From Nesterenkonia natronophila (GTDB taxonomy: Bacteria > Actinomycetota > Actinomycetes > Actinomycetales > Micrococcaceae): a stretch of 64,000 nucleotides of DNA. The DNA is taken from the NCBI RefSeq assembly GCF_003595215.1, contig NZ_QYZP01000001.1, positions 1,019,752-1,083,751 on the forward strand, given 5' to 3'. The stretch's first letter is position 1, and every line of letters starts with the position of its first letter. Made by a program: the position numbers and the translations under genes. The notes beneath the pieces were generated by a model. That model saw only the letters and a list, made by a program, of their open reading frames with translations. It made no database searches and had not been told where the DNA came from. Below are positions 57,822-64,000 of the stretch, one piece after another.

Positions 57822-58849
57822 TCACGGTTGTCATTCCCGCCCACAATGAAGCCAGCGCGCTGCCGGCCACCATAGCCAGCCTCCGGGGACAGACCACACC
57901 GCCCAATGGGATCCTCGTAGTCTCGGACAACAGCACCGACGACACAGTAGCCGTCGCCCGATCCTGTGGTGTGGCAGTGATGGAAACCATAGGCAACACT
58001 GCTAGGAAGGCTGGCGCGCTGAACCAGGCCCTAGGGACCCTCACCCGAGCTGGTCTGGTCCTGATTATGGATGCAGACACCGAGCTGGTGCCGACTTGGA
58101 TCGACACCGCGCTCAGGGCGCTTCAGGACCCAAGAGTGGGCGCTGCTGGTGCAGTCTTTCGCGGTCACACACCTACCAGCTACTTGGAAGTCTGTCAGTA
58201 CCTGGAATGGTCCCGTTATGCGGAAGAAGGACGGCGTAAGGGCAAGACGTTCGTGCTCTCCGGCACAGCGGCGCTGATCCGATGGGAGGCTCTGGAGGAT
58301 GTTCGCAGGGCCACCGGTCGCTGGTACTCGGAGGATTCCATCACGGAGGACATGGAGATCACACTGGCCCTGAAGTCGGCCGGGTGGGAACTCCGATCCC
58401 CGCCGGCGTGCTCGGCCGTCACTGAGATGATGCCGACGGTTAAAATGTTGTTCTTCCAGCGCCGACGGTGGAATCTCGGCGCACTGCAAAACGTCTCTGC
58501 CTACTGGGGAACTCCCGTGGTGCGGCCGTATGTCCGCCAACAGGTCATGCTCGCTGTATCAGTCATCCTGCTCTGGGGGCTGATTCTTTTCACAGTTATT
58601 GCTTTAGCCCTGAACGGGCCCGTCCCACCTCAGCCTTTTTGGTTGGCCGTCGGTGCAATTTTTGTGACGGAGCGGGTCCTCACTGTCTGGGATGAACCCA
58701 TACGCTACCGGCTGTTCGCCGCTCTGGTACTCCCAGAACTGACCTACGCGGTGATTCTCCAATCCACTTACTTGGCGGCTGTCTGGCAGAAACTCACAGG
58801 CTCCGCTGGGACGTGGCAGCACGTCACCCCGCAAAAGGCCTCCGCTTGA
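57818..58849 (+). CDS. Processive-type family 2 glycosyltransferase
   Basis: This 343-residue GT-A enzyme has VVIPAHNEASALPATIASL with the first donor-site motif, and SDNSTDD. The DxD is in MDADTE (about residue 84-89), the catalytic TED in SITEDMEIT (near 176), and QRRRW is at 214-218. The TED plus QxxRW set marks chitin, hyaluronan, cellulose or PNAG-type polymerising enzymes. Three C-terminal helices would form a small membrane channel. It lacks the N-terminal helices of PgaC. It is translationally coupled to the WecG-like gene, so both likely build one glycan. Confidence 0.88.
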   Translation: MITVVIPAHNEASALPATIASLRGQTTPPNGILVVSDNSTDDTVAVARSCGVAVMETIGNTARKAGALNQALGTLTRAGLVLIMDADTELVPTWIDTALRALQDPRVGAAGAVFRGHTPTSYLEVCQYLEWSRYAEEGRRKGKTFVLSGTAALIRWEALEDVRRATGRWYSEDSITEDMEITLALKSAGWELRSPPACSAVTEMMPTVKMLFFQRRRWNLGALQNVSAYWGTPVVRPYVRQQVMLAVSVILLWGLILFTVIALALNGPVPPQPFWLAVGAIFVTERVLTVWDEPIRYRLFAALVLPELTYAVILQSTYLAAVWQKLTGSAGTWQHVTPQKASA

Positions 58850-58956
58850 GTCCCAAGAAGACGACCCATGGCCGCGTCAGCCCTGCTGGCTGAAGAACTT
58901 CCGCGCCGAACGCGCTGGAGAAATCGACATCATCATCGAGACTAAGGAGAAGAACA

Positions 58957-59118
58957 ATGTACGGATCAGATCAGTCCCAAGTCGCAGCCCTGGCCGCCAC
59001 CGGCACCGTGCTAGGCGTCGGCTGGCATTTCATAGCGTTCGGGGTCCTCATCATGGCAGGCTTGACGATGGTCACCATCGCCTCAGTCCTCCATCATCGG
59101 GCGCGAGGCGAGCGATAA
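58957..59118 (+). CDS. 53-residue single-helix protein with LAATG sortase-like motif
   Basis: This small protein begins at ATG 58957 behind a strong AAGGAG with ideal spacing. Only 11 polar residues precede LAATG (residues 12-16). A hydrophobic helix follows (about 17-45), then a basic tail, HHRARGER. That order, LAxTG then helix then positive tail, is the design of a sortase (class E-like) sorting signal. There is no signal peptide or surface domain in front. It would sit with its N-terminus outside. It is the last gene of the glycosyltransferase unit, 107 bases after the GT2 gene and just before a hairpin. Function is unknown to me. Confidence 0.72.
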   Translation: MYGSDQSQVAALAATGTVLGVGWHFIAFGVLIMAGLTMVTIASVLHHRARGER

Positions 59119-59124
59119 CCCTAT

Positions 59125-59188
59125 GTGAATGATGGCAGGTCTCCTCCGGGAGGGCTTTGTGCTCCTGAGAGGAGACCTGCTCGTTCAC
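59125..59188 (+). terminator. Strong hairpin closing the glycosyltransferase cluster
   Basis: GCAGGTCTCCTC (59135-59146) pairs perfectly with GAGGAGACCTGC (59169-59180), with a 22-base loop. An outer GTGAA/TTCAC pairing (59125-59188) extends the stem. It begins seven bases after the stop of the small LAATG protein. No T-run follows. It could also terminate the convergent reverse-strand gene that ends at 59257. Confidence 0.7.
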
Positions 59189-59256
59189 GTTCTCAGACCG
59201 CCCTCCGGCGGTGGGACCCCCTGCCTGCCGTCGGAGGGCTTCACCCTGTCCATCGG

Positions 59257-60423
59257 CTATGCAGCGCCTGACAGGGCCCCGAGGAGATCTGCATAGAGGT
59301 CCTCGGGGTCCTCGATGCCGACCGAAAGCCGGATCAGCCCCTCCGGGACAGTAGGCGGCTCGCTGAGATGACGCCTACGCCGCTCAGCCAGGGACTCCAC
59401 CCCGCCCAGACTTGTGGCAGGAGTCCAGACTTTCATATGCTCCAGAACGGCGTCGGCGATGGTCTGGTTCGAAGTCACCATGGTGATGATCGCTCCGAAC
59501 CCAGTCAGCTGCGAGGCAGCACGTTCAAACTGCGGATGATCCGGCAGCCCGGGGTAGGAGACCCCAGTGAGCGGAATACTGTCATTATTGACGAGCTCGC
59601 TGAGCCGGGAAGCCAGGTAACCGGCATTGCGTTCGGCGGCATCCAACCGGACCGCAAGAGTCCGCACTCCTCGCAGCGCCAGGAAGACCTCCATCGGCCC
59701 AGGAATGGTCCCGTGCATACTCCTATGCCCATGGAGTGTGGCGTAGAGCTCCTCATCGCTGGTGACGGCAGCTCCCATGATCACGTCGGAGTGCCCGGAG
59801 AGGAACTTAGTGACTGAGTGGATCACCACATCAGCTCCGTACTGAAGTGGATTCTGCCGGAGGGGAGTGGCAAAGGTGTTGTCCACCGCCGTTCTCACCC
59901 CGAGGCGCTTGGCCTCGGCAATCAGGACTGGGAGATCTGCGACTTCCAACATCGGGTTGGTCGGCGATTCGATCCAGAGCAGGGCGCTTGTCCCGGCGGA
60001 TTCAGCCTCAGTCGCGGCATGCCGGACGGTGGCGAGCACCTGGTCGGTGGCGGCGATATCCACCCGATGCAGTGCGAACATTCCTTTTCCAGCCATCTGT
60101 GTCGCCATCGATGAGAAGCCCTGGTAGGCGTGCTGCGGCATAATGAGGTGTCCGCCCAGCGGCAGCTGGCTGATCATTGCGGAGATGGCTGATTGGCCGG
60201 ACGAGAACAGCAGGCCGTGGGTGCCGCCCTCCAGCTCGGCCAGCAGCTGTTCCAACGGCTCAAAACTGGGAATACCTTCGCGTGCATAAGCCTGCGAGTA
60301 CTGCACGCTCGGGCGGTAGCTGTAGGTCGAGGTGAAGTCGACTGGATGGTTCACCGGCGAATTCGGTTCGTGGGGGCGTCCCGCGGCGACTACTCGCGTG
60401 CGTTGCTGGTGTCTCATGGCCAT
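59257..60423 (-). CDS. Cys/Met-metabolism PLP-dependent enzyme (cystathionine synthase/lyase type)
   Basis: This 388-residue fold-type I enzyme has the cofactor lysine in VIHSVTKFLSGHSDVIMGA. Phosphate and ring contacts are in LLFSSGQSAISAMIS and WIESPTNPMLEV. SLGGVESLAERR and LIRLSVGIEDPEDLYADL form the C-terminus. Family members include cystathionine gamma-synthase, cystathionine beta/gamma-lyase and methionine gamma-lyase, and the motifs alone do not separate these. Its neighbour, a class I aminotransferase, is transcribed in the same direction from 11 bases upstream, which suggests a linked amino acid role. Confidence 0.88.
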   Translation of the reverse strand: MAMRHQQRTRVVAAGRPHEPNSPVNHPVDFTSTYSYRPSVQYSQAYAREGIPSFEPLEQLLAELEGGTHGLLFSSGQSAISAMISQLPLGGHLIMPQHAYQGFSSMATQMAGKGMFALHRVDIAATDQVLATVRHAATEAESAGTSALLWIESPTNPMLEVADLPVLIAEAKRLGVRTAVDNTFATPLRQNPLQYGADVVIHSVTKFLSGHSDVIMGAAVTSDEELYATLHGHRSMHGTIPGPMEVFLALRGVRTLAVRLDAAERNAGYLASRLSELVNNDSIPLTGVSYPGLPDHPQFERAASQLTGFGAIITMVTSNQTIADAVLEHMKVWTPATSLGGVESLAERRRRHLSEPPTVPEGLIRLSVGIEDPEDLYADLLGALSGAA

Positions 60424-60433
60424 GGGAATCAGA

Positions 60434-61654
60434 CTAGCGAATCCACTGGTCGAGTCTGCTCATAGCACGATCCAGGACCTCATCGTCCTTGCAGAAGGCG
60501 AAGCGGAGCATGCCATTCAGCGCGCTGCCAGTGTCCCGCTGGGTACTGGGCAGGGTCAATGCGGAGACTGGAATTGCACCAACCCCGGCGCGCTCGACCA
60601 GCTCCACTGCGAACTCAGCTGCAGTCTTGTCCGTCACGGGAGATACGTCGGCGAGTATGAAGTAACCTGCGGCCGGAAGGTATGGCCGCAGGCCTGCTTC
60701 CATCAGACCCGACATCACCAGATCACGTGTGCGCTGGAGCTGCTCTTGGTTGGCTGCGAAGAACCCTCGGTCGTCTCCCAGGCCTAGGGCCGTGGCCCAT
60801 TGGTATGCCGGGGCGGAGGTGAAGGAAAGGAATTGCTTGACTCCCCGTACGCGGTTGACCAGGTCCGGGCTGCCGGTCACCCAGCCCACCTTCCACCCAG
60901 TCAGGGAGAAAGACTTGCCGACTGAACTGACCGCGACGGCTACTTCCTCTGCCCCGGGGACGGACAGTACCGGGGTGTGGGCTGCGTCGTCGAATACCAG
61001 GTGTTCATACACCTCATCACTCATCACTACGGCGCCGGCCTGACGAGCGATCTCCACAATTTCGGTGATCTCCGCTGCTGTGAACAGCGCACCAGTCGGA
61101 TTGTGCGGTGAATTCAACAGGATCATCGATGTTCGCTCAGTGACTAGGGCACGCAGCGCGGCGAGGTCCGGCCGGAAGTCTGGCGCAGTGAGCGGCACAG
61201 TCCGCAGCTCAGCCCCGGCCAACCCCACCATCGCGCCATAGGAGTCGTACCAGGGTTCGAACGTCACCACCTCGCTGCCAGGCTCCGAGAATGCCAGGAT
61301 GCTTGCGGCAATGCCCTCAGTGGCGCCGGTGGTGAACAACACCTGCTCGCTCGGGTCCAACTCCACACCGTAGTGAGCCTGCTGATGAGCGGCCACTGCT
61401 TCACGCAGAGCGGGCAGCCCGATGCCTGGAGGGTACTGATTAGTCGGGCCGGCCTCAGAGGTGATCGCCTCAGCAGCTGCCGCGCGCATCCACTGCGGGC
61501 CCTCCGCGTCTGGGAATCCCTGTCCGAGATTGATGGCCCCCGCCGCTATAGACGCCGCAGTCGTGCGTTCGTACACGGTGGGCAGGACGACACCTGCGCC
61601 GTGATCGTAGGTGTTGGCACCGGCAGCAGCTCGGGCCCAGGGAGGGGTAGGCAT
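60434..61654 (-). CDS. Class I/II aminotransferase
   Basis: This 406-residue PLP enzyme has NLGQGFPDAEGP at the N-terminus and NQYPPGIGLPALREAVA. The aspartate/tyrosine pair is in AVVMSDEVYEHLVFD, the cofactor lysine in VSSVGKSFSLTGWKVGW, and the arginine in GMLRFAFCKDDE. The sequence resembles the group containing kynurenine/methionine aminotransferase (YbdL) and actinobacterial succinyl-DAP aminotransferase DapC. I cannot choose between them. It is probably co-transcribed with the Cys/Met PLP enzyme immediately downstream. A methionine-related keto acid role would fit both. Confidence 0.88.
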   Translation of the reverse strand: MPTPPWARAAAGANTYDHGAGVVLPTVYERTTAASIAAGAINLGQGFPDAEGPQWMRAAAAEAITSEAGPTNQYPPGIGLPALREAVAAHQQAHYGVELDPSEQVLFTTGATEGIAASILAFSEPGSEVVTFEPWYDSYGAMVGLAGAELRTVPLTAPDFRPDLAALRALVTERTSMILLNSPHNPTGALFTAAEITEIVEIARQAGAVVMSDEVYEHLVFDDAAHTPVLSVPGAEEVAVAVSSVGKSFSLTGWKVGWVTGSPDLVNRVRGVKQFLSFTSAPAYQWATALGLGDDRGFFAANQEQLQRTRDLVMSGLMEAGLRPYLPAAGYFILADVSPVTDKTAAEFAVELVERAGVGAIPVSALTLPSTQRDTGSALNGMLRFAFCKDDEVLDRAMSRLDQWIR

Positions 61655-61701
61655 GGGTTCATCGTAATCGTGAGCGCCACCAAAATTTTGCCCGTGACAA
61701 G

Positions 61702-62784
61702 ATGACCTTCATGACAGTCGATTCGCGAACCGTCTCCCAGGCGGGGGAGGACGCCATGGTGGCGGCAATCTGCCAGATCATTGATCCGCACAACGCGGAG
61801 CATGCCGGCTTACTGCTTGGGCCCGGGGACGACGCCGCAGTACTGTCCTGTACCAGCGGCCAGCCGGTCCTCACCACCGACACGCTCAGTGCCGACCAGG
61901 ACTACCGGCGCACATGGTGGGAGGGGAGGCCCATGGAGGAATGGCCACGGGACCTTGGCACCAAAGCCGCAGCGCAGAATCTCTCCGACCTCAACGCGAT
62001 GGGCGCCACGCCCATCGCGCTCCTGGTCAGCCTCACGCTGCCGCCAGAATTTACAGTGCAATGGGTGCAAGACTTCTACGCAGGGGTGGTTCGGGCATGC
62101 AGTCAGCCCGGGGCCATGGGGTGTGCGGTGGCGGGCGGAGATCTCGGTTCGGGTGCCGATATGTCGGTCACGATCACAGCAGTGGGGGAACCCCACCAGC
62201 CGGGCCGCCTGCTCAGGCGCTCCGGCGCTCGGCCCGGCGATATTCTCGGTGTCTGTGGGCGGCTGGGTTACGCTGCGGCCGGTCTGGCCCTGCTGGAGCA
62301 GGCAGTGGCTTCCGCCGACCGAGGAGCCGGCTTGGAGGTTCAAGGAGCAGCCGCTGGCCTCCTAGCGGAGTGTCTTGAGGCGCAGAAGCGGCCTCAACCC
62401 CCGCTGACAGCTGGTGCAGCGGCTCTGCGCGCCGGGGCTACCGCCGGGATGGATCTCAGCGACGGGTTACTTCGCGACGCAGGCCGTCTGGCTCGCGCCT
62501 CCGAAGTGAAGATCACCCTCGATGAGGCAGCGCTAAACGCTGAGGCGCGATCCCTCGAGCCCGTGGCTCAGCACTGCGAAGGCGCGCCCTACTCCGCGGC
62601 ATCGGATTGGGTCGTCAGCGGCGGCGAGGACTTCGGACTACTTGCCACTTTCCCCTCCCCAGCAGAGCTCCCTGAGGGCTTCCGCATCATCGGTCACGTC
62701 GCTGAGACTGCCCCGGGTGAAAGTGCCGGTGCCGTTCTTCCCGGGTGGACAGGCGCCCCAGGCTGGGACTCTATGCGGGGTTAG
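61702..62784 (+). CDS. thiL: Thiamine-monophosphate kinase
   Basis: ThiL phosphorylates thiamine monophosphate to the diphosphate cofactor. The 360-residue PurM-like kinase has GEDAMVAAI near the N-terminus and LGPGDDAAVL with the metal-binding aspartates. It also has STDTLSADQDY-type positions (TTDTLSADQDYRRTWW) and the NLSDLNAMGATPIALLVSL loop, AGGDLGSG, AGMDLSDGLLRDAGRLA and VVSGGEDFGLL. Starts at ATG 61702 and ATG 61711 are both possible. It is divergent from the aminotransferase, with 47 bases between. No TPP riboswitch is visible in that short gap. Confidence 0.95.
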   Translation: MTFMTVDSRTVSQAGEDAMVAAICQIIDPHNAEHAGLLLGPGDDAAVLSCTSGQPVLTTDTLSADQDYRRTWWEGRPMEEWPRDLGTKAAAQNLSDLNAMGATPIALLVSLTLPPEFTVQWVQDFYAGVVRACSQPGAMGCAVAGGDLGSGADMSVTITAVGEPHQPGRLLRRSGARPGDILGVCGRLGYAAAGLALLEQAVASADRGAGLEVQGAAAGLLAECLEAQKRPQPPLTAGAAALRAGATAGMDLSDGLLRDAGRLARASEVKITLDEAALNAEARSLEPVAQHCEGAPYSAASDWVVSGGEDFGLLATFPSPAELPEGFRIIGHVAETAPGESAGAVLPGWTGAPGWDSMRG

Positions 62785-62800
62785 CCTCACCGGGAGCCAC

Positions 62801-64000
62801 TCAGCTGTCTTGTGCTTTTCTGCCGAGTTGGGTGAAGGTCCAGCCTGCGTTTTCCCAGTGGTGGGGGTTCAGGACGTTGCGGGCGTCGATGATGCGTCGG
62901 GTGGTGACTTGATCGTTGAGGTCTTCGGGGGTGAGGGTTTTGAATTCGTCCCATTCGGTGGTGAGGATGACTAGTTCTGCCCCGGTGACGGCCTCGTTGA
63001 GGGTGTCGGTGTAGGTGATGCGGGGGTAGCGTTTGGCGGCGTTGTGGTTGCCTTGGGGGTCATAGATGGCCACGTCGGCTCCGGCGTTGAACAGTCGGGC
63101 GGCCACGTCGAGGCCGGGGGAGTCGCGGACGTCGTCGGAGAGGGGTTTGAAGGTGATCCCGAGTACGGCGATCTTTTTGCCGATGACGTTTTGGTCGAGG
63201 GTGTCGAAGGCCAGGGCGACGGTTTTTTTGCGGCGGCGGAGGTTGATTTGGTCGACTTCGTCGAGGAAGCGCATGGAGTGATCGAGTCCTAGTTCGGCGA
63301 CCCGGGTTTGGAGGGCGCGGATGTCTTTGGGCAGGCACCCGCCGCCGAAGCCGACTCCGGCGTTGAGGAATTTGCGGCCAATCCTGGTGTCGTGGCCGAT
63401 GGCATCGGCCAGGGTGGTGATGTCTCCGCCGACGGTTTCGGTGACTTCGGCGAAGGCGTTGATGAAGCTGATCTTGGTGGCCAGGAACGCGTTGGCGGCG
63501 ACTTTGACCAGTTCCGCGGTCTGATAGTCGGTGCTGATCCAGGGGGTGTCCCGGTCGAGGGCCTCAGCGTAGACGGCACGGAGGGTGTTCTCATCGTGGG
63601 TGTTGGTGGTGCCGATGACCAGCCGGTCGGGGGTGAGGGTGTCTTCGACGGCGAAGCCTTCGCGCAGGAACTCTGGGTTCCATGCCAGGGAGAGGTTGAC
63701 CTCTGGGTGTTTGGTCTCGGCGATGAGGTCGGCCAGGCGGGCGGCGGTGCCGACGGGCACGGTGGATTTACCCACGATCAGGGCGTCTTTAGTGATCGCC
63801 CGGGCTAGGTCGGTGGTGGCGGTGTCGACGTAGGTCATATCCGCCCCGGTGCCGCCGCGGACTTGGGGGGTGCCCACGGCGATGAAGTGGACATCGGCCC
63901 AGGCGCCGACTTCATCGAGGTTGGTGGTGAAGCGCAGTTTCCCGCCGGTGACGTGTTTGCGGATCAGCTCAGGCAGTCCGGGTTCGTGGAAGGGGAGGTC
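62801..64000 (-). CDS. ugd: UDP-glucose 6-dehydrogenase, N-terminus beyond window
   Basis: This enzyme oxidises UDP-glucose twice to UDP-glucuronate, a precursor for acidic surface polysaccharides. About 399 residues are visible and the frame is open to the window's right edge, so the N-terminal Rossmann start is missing. Seen are DVHFIAVGTP, VGKSTVPVGTA, NPEFLREGFAVEDTLTPDRLVIG, the catalytic cysteine in GVGFGGGCLPKDIRAL, and the C-terminal GITFKPLSDDVRDSPG and IIDARNVL. Codon third positions are almost all G or C. It may supply sugar nucleotides for glycans such as that of the GT2 cluster, but this link is inference. Confidence 0.95.
   Translation of the reverse strand, partial: DLPFHEPGLPELIRKHVTGGKLRFTTNLDEVGAWADVHFIAVGTPQVRGGTGADMTYVDTATTDLARAITKDALIVGKSTVPVGTAARLADLIAETKHPEVNLSLAWNPEFLREGFAVEDTLTPDRLVIGTTNTHDENTLRAVYAEALDRDTPWISTDYQTAELVKVAANAFLATKISFINAFAEVTETVGGDITTLADAIGHDTRIGRKFLNAGVGFGGGCLPKDIRALQTRVAELGLDHSMRFLDEVDQINLRRRKKTVALAFDTLDQNVIGKKIAVLGITFKPLSDDVRDSPGLDVAARLFNAGADVAIYDPQGNHNAAKRYPRITYTDTLNEAVTGAELVILTTEWDEFKTLTPEDLNDQVTTRRIIDARNVLNPHHWENAGWTFTQLGRKAQDS

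Noticed and set aside
58868..58945. 25-codon frame between the GT2 gene and the LAATG protein
   Set aside because: Basic, low-complexity product with no good ribosome site and no recognisable feature.
61655..61701. TPP riboswitch before thiL
   Set aside because: The gap is only 47 bases, too short for a TPP riboswitch, and has no THI-box-like motif.

Overview
The window is high-GC bacterial DNA from an actinomycete, most likely order Micrococcales and perhaps a Micrococcaceae member such as Nesterenkonia. The genus is a guess from gene content and order, because no marker gene for placement is present. Supporting signs are the ribH-his-trp order, the HGxxPAAW membrane protein between trp genes, a PdtaR-type ANTAR regulator, a bicistronic gltBD, and frequent GTG/TTG starts with ATGA or TGATG overlaps.

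Bases 1-9249 form one long forward block: the ribH tail, hisE-hisG-hisF-hisI, then trpE, a Trp-associated membrane protein, an HGxxPAAW protein, trpC-trpB-trpA and lgt. Many of these genes overlap or nearly touch. gltB-gltD (glutamate synthase) and pyk follow. Bases 17171-22403 are untidier: a 38-codon reverse ORF, a frameshifted tspO relic, a FUSC transporter, tRNA-Leu, a shortened SNF2 helicase, pdtaR, and an EamA transporter relic with several frameshifts and a large deletion.

ilvD at 22516-24291 is followed by a catabolic island (24312-35407): a FadR-type GntR repressor, a complete oligopeptide-type ABC importer, an amidase, an SDR, an aldehyde dehydrogenase, and a divergent isocitrate/isopropylmalate dehydrogenase paralogue. 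Two near-identical palindromes (ACTGGTC-N-GRCCAGT) sit at the promoters of this island and fit the FadR-family operator pattern, so the island looks like one small regulon.

Bases 35408-47373 hold branched-chain and related synthesis genes. A Val/Leu/Ile-rich leader peptide and hairpin (an attenuator) precede ilvB-ilvN-ilvC. Then come serA, metG, leuB, ilvE, an FAH-family hydrolase, gltX, tRNA-Gln(CTG) and tRNA-Glu(CTC). Membrane proteins follow (holin-4-like, ClC, NCS2 permease), then a flavodoxin.

The most unusual region is 51777-59188. Two very large LuxR-type regulators are translationally coupled. An AT-rich promoter region follows, then a divergent WecG/TagA-like protein overlapping a processive-type family 2 glycosyltransferase. 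A 53-residue one-helix protein carrying an LAATG sortase-like motif comes next, and the region closes with a strong hairpin. I propose this as a regulated surface-glycan system with a tiny membrane or wall-anchor peptide; this is inference. The window ends with a Cys/Met-type PLP enzyme, a class I aminotransferase, thiL, and the 3' part of ugd.
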